A DNA stretch of 64,000 nt from Drosophila persimilis (lineage: Eukaryota > Arthropoda > Insecta > Diptera > Drosophilidae), in NCBI RefSeq assembly GCF_003286085.1, contig NW_020825338.1:496001-560000 (forward strand), read 5' to 3'. Below, in pieces: positions 31,429 to 42,663 of the stretch. A program made the translations under genes and the position numbers. Position 1 is the stretch's first letter. Each line of letters begins with the position of its first letter. A model generated the notes under the pieces. That model saw only the letters and a program-made list of their open reading frames with translations. It was not told where the DNA came from and did no database searches.

Positions 31429-33491
31429 ATGGCCCTGTATTGCTGGGGCGACGCCTCACACTGTCAATTGGGACTTGGTGGCATCGATAATGAGCAGGTG
31501 AGTCTTGTGCACAAGCACACAAGGAATGGAATACATTTGGATACCCCATTAACAAACTGTCGGGTTTGATTTTCTTGTTTTGTTCGTCTGCAGATCCTTG
31601 CACCTAGTCAGATAGAGTTCGCCGGTGCAACAGATTGCCTGCGGACATCGCCACACGCTCTTCCTGCGGAAACAACGATCACCACCAGCTTGGCCACGAG
31701 TTGCCCACCAAAAGGACACGTATGTCGCCGTTGAGTATGCAAATTTCATTAATCGTGTTTTGTACTCTCTTTCATCACTAAATATTCTATCCATCCATGA
31801 CCCGAAGAACCGGCATCAAATGACTACCCATTCAACCGTTCGCTTCTTCTCGCTCTTTTTCAGTTCCGATACCTGAGCTGCAGGCCTATGTTGTCATCCA
31901 GATTGCCTGTGGCAGCCGCCATTCCATGGCCCTCACCGAATGGGGCCAGATCCTGAGCTGCGGCGACAACGATTGCGGACAGGTGGGCCATTTCACCGAT
32001 AACGATGTCATTGAGCTGTCAAAGATCTTGTGCTTTCTAGTGTCCAAAAGATTGGTGGTGGTGGTGCAGATTGCGTGCGGCAACAATCACAGTCTGGCAC
32101 TCACGAGCTGTAAGTAGCCTCTACCTCTCTGAAGCATTCCCACCCTATAGTGAACCCCCCTCCTTTTAGGTGACGAACTCTACTCCTGGGGCTACAACAT
32201 CTATGGCCAGCTGGGCGTCCAGTCGCCCAAAGATCTGCCGCACTTCAATGCCCCTGTGCAGCTGACGACCATCTTGGGCACCCCACTGGCCACCATCGCA
32301 TGTGGGGGCAACCATTCTTTCCTCATCTCCAAGTCCAGTGCAGTGTTCGGCTGGGGCAAGAACACTTGCGGCCAGCTGGGGCTCAATGATGAGCAGAGTC
32401 GTGCGTATCCCTCGCAACTGAAGACAATGCGCACGCTGGGCGTGAGATTCGTGCCCTGCGGTAACGAGTATTCCGTGTGCCTCACCAACGAGGGAGGCGT
32501 CTTCACCTGCGGTGCTGGCAACTACGGCCAGCTGGGGCATGGCGTCAGCTACAACGAGATGATACCCCGCATGGTCATGGAACTGATGGGCAGCACCATC
32601 ACCCAGATGGCCTGCGGCAATCGGCACACGCTCGCGCTGGTTCGCTCCGGAGGTCGATCCTCTCGCTGACGGCAGAGGACACACAGCAGTGCGCGCATAT
32701 CAAGCAGAGCGACCTGGATCTTCTGCAGTCCATGGAGGTGATCTTCAAGAGTCAGGCGTGCCTGAACGGCTCGTTTCTGCTCTCGAACGACGAGCATTTT
32801 GACTGCTCTGCACGCAATTATGGACTAGATCTGAAGGCCGCCGAGGTGGCATTCGATCATCTACGAAGTGTGGAGAATGAGAGCATAAAGCAGGTGGTGC
32901 GTACATCTTCCATGACAGCATTAAATCCCCAATCACCAATCCCTCCACCCCACCTATCTTTGATCCCTCTGTGATCAGATCCGATCCATACTGAATCCGA
33001 GCAAGGTGCTACACAAATAGCTGGCCCAAACGCCAGTGGATTACTTCGAGCGCCTGGTTAACATATTTCTGCACGTGGTGATTCACATCATCAGCTTCTA
33101 AATGGGTCTGATGGCCATCAGTCCAACGTTGGAGAGTTCCCAAAGAGTAAGGATTTGGATTTGATTCCATTACCGACCACCACCACTAATGCCATCATCG
33201 CTTTTAGCTGATGCCATACAATGCTGATTTGGATGTCATTCTGAAGGTAATGAATGTCCTCTTCATCATTAACAACTCGCGCAAGGAACGTGTAAGCTAT
33301 CAGATATTCTACTGGCCCGAACTCGACTGGTATGCAAACGTCAAGCAGGAGTTTGTGAAATGGATAATGGGGACCCCGAACGAGTTTAGCATTTGTAATT
33401 TTTCATTCCTATTCGATGCGTCGGCCAAGACATCGATGCTCCAGGCGGATCAAGTTGTCTAAATGCATTCAGCGATGGCCAATGCGGCCAA
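31429..33491 (+). pseudogene. HERC4-like (RCC1-repeat) gene, broken, introns kept
   Basis: Exon 1 starts MALYCWGDASHCQLGLGGID and ends at a GTGAGT donor (31,498). Later exons carry RCC1 repeats (IACGSRHSMALTEWGQILSC; YSWGYNIYGQLGVQ; FGWGKNTCGQLGLNDEQ; GVFTCGAGNYGQLGHG), with introns at 31,498-31,593, about 31,735-31,863 and 32,110-32,169. In exon 2 three frames are needed (CGHRHTLFLRK, then HHQLGHELPTKR). The repeat after VRSGG is deleted, stops follow near 33,020 and 33,100, and the last exon reads to SICNFSFLFDASAKTSM near 33,430. The HECT ubiquitin-ligase domain that should follow is absent: the gene ends at a truncated LTR. RCC1 order and linker match HERC4 (fly CG9153). Confidence 0.8.
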
Positions 33492-33614
33492 CTCTTATCT
33501 TGGGACCCCGGGAGAGCTCTCCTCGGGAATTCGCCGCCTCCGGATATCCCCGGATAACGGCCGTTAGAGCTTAACCCTATACTGCCCCTACGTGTGGGAA
33601 TACCTTTCCTCACA
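33492..33614 (-). repeat. Truncated 3' LTR of gypsy 1
   Basis: Matches 42,545-42,663 (sense start TGTGAGGAAAGGTATTCCC) and then runs abruptly into HERC4-like coding sequence. About 800 bp of LTR are missing, so the element was joined here by deletion or rearrangement; no target duplication can be assigned. Confidence 0.85.
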
Positions 33615-33630
33615 CTTCCCCCTTTCTTTT
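33615..33630 (-). promoter_or_regulatory. Polypurine tract of gypsy 1
   Basis: AAAAGAAAGGGGGAAG immediately upstream of the 3' LTR on the sense strand. Confidence 0.8.
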
Positions 33631-34305
33631 ATTGGCGGAAAACCCCGGTTTTCCGCGTCCCAGGTTTGGGATGTTTCAAAAACCCCGCGCGACCGGCGCG
33701 CTTTGTTCTCGACCCGGGTGCCCCCTGGCGCCCTCTTTCGGCCTTGCGCCTTGCGGTGTTGCCGTATCTTTTCGATGCGTGCGATCGATTCGATTCCCCC
33801 TTATCGATGGTTCGCATAGGAGCTTCTTTCGCCCCGCCCAATATAGGGTATGGTCGCTATTCTGACCTACTCGATATGACACAGCGTTGCCCTTACGCTC
33901 CACTCGATAAAGCGTAGCGTCGTCTTTGCGATCTACTCGATATGTCGCAGCGTGCGTATTCTACTTCCGGATCGCGAATTCCTCAATGGACTGGAAACGT
34001 ACTATTTTCTCGCGATGCCGGGTGTTTTCTTTGATTTTCTTGTGCGCGTCTGGTTTTCCCTACTGCCCTTCGCTGGTGCGCATGCCTTCCGCCGGCCCTC
34101 TGGATGCTTCGGGTAAGTTTTCCTCCCGCTTTGACGCCCTCCGCCGCCTTCATTCAAGCTTCCCCGATCATTTCTAGCGATGCCCGCCGTTCCTCTGCCG
34201 CAAGGTAAGACCATGTTTTTTTTTTATTATTATTTTTTTTTTATTGTTCTTGTTTTCCGTTACTTCTTTTTTTATCCATTCCTCTTCTCTACTCTTCTTT
34301 TCTCC
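33631..34305 (-). other. 3' untranslated region of gypsy 1
   Basis: Between the third frame and the polypurine tract. GC-rich with CGAT-containing repeats ('actcgatatg' near 33,868 and 33,930) and a T-rich run near 34,215-34,250. No coding evidence. Confidence 0.4.
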
Positions 34306-36038
34306 TCAATACTTAGCCCGGAATACCTCCTGCCGATCGGTGGACACCAACAGCCGGTACCGGACGCCACCGTCGTTGACCAGACGCTTCACCCTCCTTG
34401 CGGTTGGCTTTATCCGCGCGAGAGAGCGCGTGACGACGGCCGGCCACTCCTCGCGGTTGACGGACCGCCACCGTGAGTTGTCCGCCGACCTCGTCTGGGG
34501 CCACGATGCCTGGCGCTGGAGCTCGGGCCGGCGCGCCTCCGCCCGCTCCCCTGGGCACGACGCCTGTCGGCCCAGCTTCGGACGCTCGCTCTGGCCGGGT
34601 TCCGGCCATCGCCAAGGACCTCTCTCCCGCGGCCGCGTCATTCTTCGCTTCCGCCGTTGCTTTCGCGCTGTAGGTGCCACCGCTTCCGCACGATGACGCG
34701 CCATCTCCCTTTGCTCCGCTGCGTTGATCCGCCATTGGTGCGCGACGTCCCGTTTGTGGCGCTCCGCCTCCGCTTCTTGCGCCTCCTTTTCAGCCTCCTG
34801 CGTTGCCTTCAGCTTCTTTGCCAGCGTTTGCACGTGCCACATCATGCCGTCTCGTACCGCGGAGCGCACCTCCTGCGAGACGAACGGCCCGATGGCGGCT
34901 CCCTGCGGACCGTGCCAGTGCTGCTGATGCTGCTTCTGCTGCTACTGCTGATGCTGCTGCTGTCAGCCGGCGGCCGACGCTGGAACAGCTCTTCCTCTGC
35001 CCCCGGTGACGGTGGGGCCTGCGGCCGTGGCTCCTCCTCGGACTCGACGTGTTCAGGGGGTGGCTGCCAGAGCTCTTCCTCCTCCACCTCGGCTCGTCGT
35101 AGCCTCTCCTGCCACTCCTCTTCGGGCGACTGGACTCGAGCCGCCTTCTGCGCTGGTGGGCACTCCGCCTCCTCCTCATCGCTGGAGATCACCACCAGCC
35201 CGCCTGCCGCGCCCTCCGCCCGCGTCGCCCTTGCCTTCTCCGCTTCCGCACGCTGACGCGCCATCTCCCTTTGCTCCGCTGCGTTGATCCGCCATTGGTG
35301 CGCGACGTCCCGTTTGTGGCGCTCCGCCTCCGCTTCTTGCGCCTCCTTTTCAGCCTCCTGCGTTGCCTTCAGCTTCTTTGCCAGCGTCAGGGCGTCCTCC
35401 CATACACGCCGTTGCCTCCGCTCCTCCTTCGCCGCGGCCAGCGCGGCCTGTGGGTCTGTCGGCCGCTGATCCCCTCGCCGCACCGTCGACCTCCCCCTTG
35501 TGCGTGCCGACGATTCCTCTTCCTTGGCCGTACGCGTCGAACGCGTGGACGCCCACTTCGAGGCCCGCTCACTAGGCTCCTCCTTCCGCGTCTCCGTGCG
35601 CCCCCTCCTTCCTCCCTCAGGTCGCTCCTCGCGCTTGCTGGAGTGGGGCTTCTCGCGCTTGCTGGTCCGGGGCTCCTCGCGCTTGCCGGTGTGGGGCTCC
35701 TCGCGCTTGCTGGTGCGGGGCTCCTCGCGTCTGCTGGTCCGGTGCTCCTCGCGCTTGCCGGTGTCTGGCTCCTCGCGCTCGCTGGTGCGGGGCTCCTCGC
35801 GCTTGCCGGTGTGGGGCTCCTCGCGCTTGCTGGTCTGGGGCTCCTCGCGTCTGCTGGTCTGGGGCTCCTCGCGCTTGGTGTGGGGCTCCTTGCGTCTGCT
35901 GGTCCGGGGCTCCTCGCGCTTCGCCTCGCGTGCGCGTTTTCTACGTGTCGCCGGCTCCCAGCTCACCAATTCCAGCGATACCACCGGGGACACCGTCGGT
36001 CCCATGGATCCCGCGGTTGACACTAGCGGTGAGGCCAA
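34306..36038 (-). CDS. Third frame of gypsy 1: charged, repeat-rich, no envelope features
   Basis: Two overlapping minus-strand frames, 36,038-34,842 (398 codons) and 34,869-34,306 (187 codons). The first begins MASPLVSTAGSMGPTVSPVV, then about 13 copies of an 8-residue unit KREEPxTS, an Arg/Glu-rich helix-forming stretch (LAKKLKATQEAEKEAQEAEA), an acidic segment LVVISSDEEEAE, and a Ser-rich tail. The second repeats the AKKLKATQ block and ends RLLVSTDRQEVFRAKY. No signal peptide, membrane span or furin-like site, so it is not an envelope protein. It sits where env would be, downstream of pol. It may be expressed by splicing; a frameshift after a 148-bp internal duplication probably split one protein in two. 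Function unknown. Confidence 0.6.
35613..35921 (-). repeat. 24-bp coding tandem repeat in the third frame
   Basis: About 13 copies encoding KREEP(R/H/Q)T(S/G), with a few variants (RRKEP, KREEH). On the plus strand the unit reads 'ggctcctcgcgcttgc'. Confidence 0.9.
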
Positions 36039-37364
36039 TTACTGCAGCTCCGGGGACCTACTCCTGCTCGCCCTTTGCTCCTCGCGCTCGACCTGGTACG
36101 CCTGCCGCCGACTTTGATACCCGCGGCGAATCCATTTTCGCTGCTCCGTTATATACCTTATTAAATGCTGCTGCATCTTACCCTTTTTTCCACGTGGTCA
36201 ACTTTTTTTGAAAAGACCTGATCGTGTGCTGCTCCCTCCTTTATAAGGGCTCGTGCCGGTGCTCACCGTTCCCTGTAACGGTGCCTTACATGGGCCCGTG
36301 GGACGGCTCTCTCTTGCCTTCCAGCTGGCTCTCTCGCTCGCTCCCGTTTTGAAAGTTATCCGCGCCTCTCGCCGCGTTAACCCTAGGGTGCCCCCTGGTT
36401 TTGTTAGCTTTCCTTCGGTTCCCCCTTTTCTTCCTTTTTTTTTCTTTCTTCTTTCCGATTTTTTTACTGGCCCTTTCTACTTCCAGGTCTGGCGACGTGT
36501 TGTTTGGCTTTGCCTTGAATCTGGTAAGCCTCCCGAGTTCTTGGGTTCCTCATCTCACCTTGCCTTTTCTTCCAGCCCGTCCTTGGGTTCCGATCCAGGG
36601 TGCTGACCGATATCCCAGCCCGTGATCAATAGGTCCTCCGACCTTTCGCCCGTGCTGCCAAACATCGGCCCGCCCCCGTGGCCAGCTCCGCCCGTCTCTG
36701 GATCGGCTTAGACGCGGATGTCACCCCCGTGCAGCGCCTCGGACCCAGGGATCATCCGATTCCCCAGCCGGTAGACCGCGCACGGGCGGCATCCGCTTTT
36801 GTCCCGCCATCCCCGACGTTAGCAGCTGGCTTCGATGTCCTGGCCCGGACCCGAACTTCGGGAACCCCCTTCTCGAGTGCCCCCTCGTCCGTCGACGCAC
36901 CACGCAACCCGCCCCCCTGGGATAGTGGTAACCCGGGTATCTTCTACCTTCTTTCCCTTGGCTGACGAGCTAATCCTCCTTTTTTTTTGTAGGTCCAGCT
37001 TTATTCGTCCGCCGGCCGCAGTCTGCTGCTTAGTTTTAATGCCTCTTGGCCTTGCCGATTTTAGTTGAAAGAGGATTCCGGGTGGCCTTGTCCTGCGTGG
37101 CACTAAGTCGGGCCGCCCGTTCCTCCCTTGTGGGCGATTCCTGTCCTGCGTGACACGAGTGGTTCTTAGTTTTACTGAACCTTAGTTGTAAGAGTATCCT
37201 GTACGACCTTGTCCTGCGTGGCATCCTCTTGAGACTCTCCTTTCTGCCCCTGCCGCTAGTCTCTGTCTTTCGTGCCCCGTCCATCCTTCTCCGTATGCCT
37301 CGCCCGTTGCCCCTCCTTGTGCGTCGCCTACGCTTCGGTTCCAGGGCTTGTTTTAGGGGTTTCC
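36039..37364 (-). other. Spacer between pol and the third frame
   Basis: 1.3 kb between the end of pol and the third frame. No convincing coding potential. 'tgtcctgcgtg' recurs at 37,090, 37,141 and 37,210 with similar flanks, a weak repeat of about 60 bp. Confidence 0.4.
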
Positions 37365-40178
37365 TCACCGGGTTGTGGCTTCAGGTCCCCTACAAATGAC
37401 CGGGGACACGAAATCCATTATGGTGTAGGGACCGTCATATTTCGGGGCCAGTTTTGCAGCAAACCCTTCGGCCGCGTTGGATAGATGGTGTCGCTTGGCC
37501 CACACCTTGTCTCCAATCGTGGGTTTCCACGCTCTCCTCCTCAGGTTATAATACCTCGCCTGGTCCTGCGCCGCTCTTTCGAGATTCCGCCTCACCAGTT
37601 GAAATACCTCTCTCAACTTGGCAGCGTTCTCGTCCGGAGTGGGCGTGCCCTGTCCTGTGCCAAGCGCTTCGTCATCGTATAGAGCCTTTGGTAGCCTCGG
37701 CTCTCTCCCTTGGACCACAAACGCCGGCGAGTACCCGGTGGATTCGGACACCCCTGAATTTACGGCCAACATTATCTCTGGCCATTTCTCATCCCAGTTC
37801 CTCTGGTTCCCTTCGGTGAACTGAGCTATCATAGTTTTCACTGTCCGGTTAGTTCGCTTCGTCGGGTTCTCCTGCGGCGTGTACGGGGCCGTGAACTGAT
37901 GCCGTACACCCATCTGCTCCAAAAACCTCTTAAAAGCTCTACTGGTGAACTGGACGCCATTATACGTGATCACCACCTTCAGCACGCCAAACCGGGACAC
38001 GATGCGCTCTCGGAACGCTTTTGTTAGTGCTTCCACCGTGGCCTTTCTCAAGGGGACCAACTCGGTCCATTTCGAGAACCGATCCACCATCACCAATAAC
38101 ATGGCATTCCCATGCTTTGACCTGGGCAGAGGGCCCACGAAGTCGGCACACACCGTTGCCCACAGCATTTTTCGGGCCGCCTGCAGTTGACTTGGTTTGT
38201 AGCGTATGCAGATTTCACACTTTCTCACGTATGTCCTCACATCTCGATGCATCCCCGGCCAGTAGTACCGGGCGGCTACTCTGGCCATCGTCCTTCTGCC
38301 GCCCGCGTGCCCCGCCTCCGGCGAGTCGTGATTCTCTCTTAGATCCTTTGGGACGCATAACTTCCATGATACTATCTCCTCTTCTCCAGCTCGGTGCGGG
38401 ATGTGCCGGTATATCCGGCCTGCTTCCTCGACGTAATCCGGATATTTCCTCGGTTCCGTCCTCATCCTCTCTTTAACCTTTTTAATCCATCCGCACTCTG
38501 CCTCCGGTTCGTGTCCCTTCTCTGCTTCCTCCTCGGGGGTTCTCAGGCATAGCTCCGCCAATGGCTGTCGGGACAGTGCGTCCGCCACTACGTTCAGCTG
38601 CCCTTTCCTATATGCCACTTCGAAGTCGTATTGTTGTAGCTCCAGCGCCCACCTGGCGATCCTCCCTGTTGGGCTCTCGATGCTGTTCAACCATTTCAAC
38701 GCCATGTGATCTGTGACCACCTTGAAATGGTATCCCTCCAGATAGGGCTTTAGCTTTCGTATAGCCCATACAATGGCCAGACACTCCTTTTCAGTCGCCG
38801 AATAGTTCTTTTCCGCGCTATTCAGGGTCCTACTGGCGTATGAGATGACCCTCTCGCCCTTCTCCATCTCTTGTGTCAGGATCGCCCCCAGTCCGTAGTC
38901 GCTGGCGTCCGTCTGGAGCACCTATTTTTTTGAGAAATCTGGGCATGCCAACACCGGGTCTGCTGTCAGCCGACTTTTTACGTCCTCGAACGCTTGTTGC
39001 TGCTCCGTTGACCATTCCCACTTGGCCTTCTTCTTCAGCAAAGTGCTGAGGGCCTGCACCAACGTGGCGAATCCCTTTACGAAACGCCTGTACCAGGAGG
39101 CCACGCCCAAGTATTGTCGTAGCTCTTTGACACTCGCTGGCGGCTGCAACTCCTTAATGGCTGCCACTTTCTCGGGATCGGTGCAGATTCCGTCTCCCGT
39201 TACCAAATGCCCCAGATATCGTAGCTCCTTCCTAAAAAATTTACACTTGTCCACATTTAGGCGCAAGTTTGCGTTCTTCAACCGTCGAAAAACTTCTTCG
39301 AGGTTGCGCTTGTGCTCCTCCTCGGTACGGCCGATGACAATGATGTCGTCTTGGTACGCGAACGCGTGTGGCATCTTCTCGGGGCCTATCACCTGGTCCA
39401 ATGCCCTCTGGAACGTAGCCGAGGCTGAGTGGAGTCCGAATGGCATCACCTTCCACTGGAACAGCCCTTTGCCCGGCACCGTGAACGCGGTGAACTTCCT
39501 GCTGCCTTCCTCCAGTGGTATCTGCCAATAACCGTCCTTTAAGTCTAAGCTACTGATGAACCGTGCCTCCCTGAGCTGGTCCAAAATATAGTCTATTCTT
39601 GGCATGGGGTACGCATACTTGATGGACTTCGCGTTTATCTGTCTGAAGTCCACGCATAATCTCCACTTTCCCGTCTTCTTTTTGACCATCACGATGGGTG
39701 AACTGTACGGACTCTTCGATGGCTCAATTTCGGCTTGCATCTTGGGATTTTTGGTATAGTAACACTGCTTGACCGGCTGGGCATCACTCATCGTGATCGT
39801 GTGTGTAGCTATGTTCGACACTCCCTTCAGTTCTCGGAACTCTTCCAACTCCTTTGCCAGGAAGTTTTAAACCGATCCCTCCTCCGCTCGCGTTCCGTCG
39901 GATGCGGGCTCGACAGACCCTCCCGTGTTCGCTACCACCGCCACTGACAACTTCTCCTCCAACCGCCCCTGGCGGTGGCCTCTCGCAGGGATCACAACCC
40001 TGTGTCCCGCACAGGTCACCTCTGCTCCGACCGCGGCGAGGAAATCCCATCCCAGGACCAGCTCATCTATTACTCCGGGCATCACGAGAAGCGGGATTGT
40101 AACGATCTTGTCCCCGCAGGCCAGCTCCACCTCGATCTGGGAATTGATTTCCCGGCTGCGTCCGTCAGCCAGCCGCAC
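37365..40178 (-). pseudogene. Pol of gypsy 1 (protease remnant, RT, RNase H, integrase), broken
   Basis: One frame with two internal stops (TAA at 39,867, TAG at 38,922), in a different frame from gag. The protease part keeps RLADGRSREINSQIEVEL and LVLGWDFLAAVG, but I find no D(S/T)G active site; it appears deleted at the gag boundary. RT has SPYSSPIVMVKKKTGKWRL and a YQDDIIVIG catalytic box. RNase H begins LQTDASDYGLGAIL. Integrase has an HHCC finger (ends CEICIRYKP) and the first Asp (DFVGPLPRSKHG), but the second position reads ITYNGVQF (Tyr for Asp) and the third NPTKRTNRTVK (Lys for Glu). Therefore catalytically dead. Confidence 0.88.
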
Positions 40179-40230
40179 CAGCTTCCTCGTCTCTTTCTGT
40201 CGCCTCTCTTCCAGTTGCTGCCCGCGATCC

Positions 40231-41637
40231 TCACCACCACCGACACGAGCTTTGGGGGGCTTCGTCTTGCGACCCTGGCACGGCCCTCCGCGGCTTGGGT
40301 CGCGGGGCGTTTCCCGCTTTCTGGCAGCACTGCCATGTCGGGGCTCCTACCTTGCCGCACCTCCAGCAGAATGTTATAGGTCGGCCATTGCATGCTTGTG
40401 CCCAATGGCGGTCACTCCCGCATCGTCGACACGCCTGGGCTGGGTTTTTCACGCACCCTGCCTCTATGTTCGTGTTCGCTTGGTCGTCCCGCCGCGTTGG
40501 GACCGGCCTTTTTTCCCCTGTCGAATCAGAGCTGGCTGCCGTTTCGCCCTGGCAGCGGCGACATATCTCCGTTACTGCCGGACGAGCGAACGGATTGTTT
40601 GCTTTTGCTTTACTCGCCGGACACTCCCGTTGGAACTCCAGCCGGTCCCTCTCCAGAGCCTCAAACTCGTCGGCCAGCGTCATCATGTGATCCAGGTCTC
40701 TGCACCTATGTGGCCGGATGAACACCCTCAAATCGGGCATGCTGTTGTCTCTAATGAGCTCCAACTGCTCTTCGGGCGTGCATTTTAGTGGCCGCATGAG
40801 GGTCTGCATCTCCACCATGTAGTCCTTGAATGGCTCTCCCCATCTTTGCTTCCTCAACCTCACCTCCTGGAGTAATTTTTCAAAATACCCCCTCGGCAGG
40901 AAGTATGCTTGGAAGCTACGCGCAAATGCGTTCCATGTCTGCAACTGCCTGTTGTTGGCTACAAACCACATGAGCGCCCGACCCTTTAGCAGCTCAGGAA
41001 TGGCTCGCGGAATTAAATTCAACTCCAACCCGTACATGTCGGCTGACCACTCGATCTGTTCCAGGAACTCGAGTGGTTTCGCCGTTCCGTCGAACCGAAA
41101 CGACCACTCCCTGACCTGCTTGGCGACGTGGGCAAAACTCGAACTGGACGGTCTCGTGGTTTGTTCATCGAGTCCCCGTCGACGATCCTCCCCTGCTCTC
41201 CCTTCTTCCTCCCTCTGTGGGTTTCTCGCGCTCCCTTGCTCCGGCTGTGCTGGCCTGGTTGGCCTCTCCCCACTCTCTGCCCGCGGTCGGCTAGGCGACC
41301 GGCTTTTCACCGGGACCGCCAGGCTCGCGATGAGCTCTTCTTGGGTCTCGGACGGCCGTCTCCACAGCGTTACTTGCTCCGCACTCGCCGGCAGCGTCAG
41401 GCGCTCGTATGGATCCGCCCCGTCCTCCATCTGGGCCGCGGTCACGACTCCTCCCGCCTTCATCTCCCAGGCCTCGAGCGCGTCCGCATACTCCGGTTCC
41501 TCTCCGTGCTTCTCTATCCACTCCTTGAAAATTCGTCGCATCTCGGTCAGCGTGCCTTCCAATCGAAGACCGCACGCCCGCGCGCACTGGACCAAGTCCT
41601 CTTTCCTCAATGAGTGAACCCATCGTCGGCTCCTCAT
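40231..41637 (-). CDS. Gag of gypsy 1
   Basis: 468 codons, intact. N-terminal SAP-like motif (SLRKEDLVQCARACGLRLEG), a Pro/Arg/Ser-rich linker, a capsid-like domain (WSFRFDGTAKPLEFLEQIEW; WNAFARSFQAYFLPRGYFEK; LMRPLKCTPEEQLELIRDN), then CRRCGSDRHWAQAC (C-x2-C-x4-H-x4-C) and a second, imperfect knuckle CWRCGKVGAPTWQCC. The start at 41,637 lies about 90 bp inside the LTR-gag leader. Stops at 40,231, overlapping the pol frame. Confidence 0.85.
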   Translation of the reverse strand: MRSRRWVHSLRKEDLVQCARACGLRLEGTLTEMRRIFKEWIEKHGEEPEYADALEAWEMKAGGVVTAAQMEDGADPYERLTLPASAEQVTLWRRPSETQEELIASLAVPVKSRSPSRPRAESGERPTRPAQPEQGSARNPQREEEGRAGEDRRRGLDEQTTRPSSSSFAHVAKQVREWSFRFDGTAKPLEFLEQIEWSADMYGLELNLIPRAIPELLKGRALMWFVANNRQLQTWNAFARSFQAYFLPRGYFEKLLQEVRLRKQRWGEPFKDYMVEMQTLMRPLKCTPEEQLELIRDNSMPDLRVFIRPHRCRDLDHMMTLADEFEALERDRLEFQRECPASKAKANNPFARPAVTEICRRCQGETAASSDSTGEKRPVPTRRDDQANTNIEAGCVKNPAQACRRCGSDRHWAQACNGRPITFCWRCGKVGAPTWQCCQKAGNAPRPKPRRAVPGSQDEAPQSSCRWW

Positions 41638-41728
41638 TTTTATGCCCTCGCGATACCAAACTCAGTAACGCCCTTCCCAAATGCACTTTGTCTTTTACTT
41701 GTCGAGAGGCCCCGCGCCCAACGCCAGT

Positions 41729-42663
41729 TGTAACGAACCGTTCTTCTCCGTCTGATGCAGCTGGGCTGGCTCAGCGGTCGGTGGGCTCGCTGCAACAATA
41801 TTTGTATGTTGCCCCGACGACAAGTAAGAAGGCACGGGTTGGGTCTTGTACTGGTATGTTAATATGCTTTATTGGTATCTTAAGTCTATCTTACGCTATT
41901 CCGACTCCGGTGCTGGTTCTCCTCTGTGGTTCGATGAGCGCGTCGCTCCCTGGGCCCCCCACGGCGTCGCCAAGCGTGGCACCGCCGGCTCTACTGATTG
42001 GGGCTAGCGATTCTTGGCACGTGGCCCAAATCCACCTCTCAGTCAGGCGCCTGACGCGTTCGCTCTCACTCGACTCACTTGGCTTTTCGGCCCGAGGGTG
42101 CCTCACTCCTGGTGGGATGCGCTTCAAGCGTGACGCCGTTGGTTCAAGGGATTGGGGTCTTTGGCTCTTGGCTGCACGCTCGAGTCCGCCTCTCAATCCT
42201 CACACAACGCGTTCGCTTTCTAAAGCTCTTTTCCCTTCGCTCGGTCTCACTCTTGGTGCTCACTATTCACTTCACTCTTGCTCTTGACTGTCCTCGTTCC
42301 TGGTCGCGGCCCTCCTCTTATAGGCTCGCTTCTGCGTCGGCGCCGCCGATGCCGCCTGGCGCTAACGGCACTTTCCGCCATGCGGTGCCCGTATTTTTCC
42401 ATCGGCGTTCCTTCATTCCCTTGTCGCTCTCCAACGGGACCTGGCTGGTGGCGTGATCTCATGACCATATTTGGTCATGCGCAGGGCCACTGCCGGCCCG
42501 ATCCCGTCATCCCGCTGCTCTCTCTCCATGGGTCCTCCCCTCTCATCTTGGGACCCCGGGAGAGCTCTCCTCGGGAATTCGCCGCCTCCGGATATCCCCG
42601 GATAACGGCCGTTAGCGCTTAACCCTATACTGCGCCCTACGTGTGGGAATACCTTTCCTCACA
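41729..42663 (-). repeat. 5' LTR of gypsy 1
   Basis: Sense strand TGTGAGG ... GTTACA, about 935 bp, followed by ACTGGCGTTGGGCGCGG as the likely primer-binding region. An AATAAAG signal lies on the sense strand near 41,870. The inner end is inferred from the TG...CA rule and the following TGGCG; only the first 120 bp can be checked against the other LTR. Confidence 0.7.

Larger units (their letters stand above)
33492..42663 (-). mobile_element. Gypsy-class retrotransposon 1, one LTR truncated
   Basis: About 9.2 kb on the minus strand: 5' LTR 41,729-42,663, gag, protease remnant, RT, RNase H/integrase, a long spacer, a third charged frame, a polypurine tract, and only the first 123 bp of the 3' LTR. 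GC-rich coding (about 60% by impression) sets it apart from neighbours. Two in-frame stops in pol, missing protease residues and lost integrase residues make it inactive. The SAP-like Gag N-terminus suggests Osvaldo/Woot-type relatives. Confidence 0.88.

Noticed and set aside
33492..33614. A complete 120-bp LTR for gypsy 1
   Set aside because: The piece does not end in CA, similarity to the right LTR stops abruptly at host coding sequence, and the right side has a plausible 935-bp LTR ending in CA next to a primer-binding region.
35271..36020. Plus-strand open frame with Leu/Ala/Gly repeats (LLALAGVGLLALAG), resembling a membrane protein
   Set aside because: It is the antisense reading of the KREEPxTS repeat in the retrotransposon third frame; the minus frame is longer and on the sense strand of the element.
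34306..36038. Envelope gene of gypsy 1
   Set aside because: No signal peptide, hydrophobic fusion segment, cleavage site or membrane anchor; composition is highly charged.
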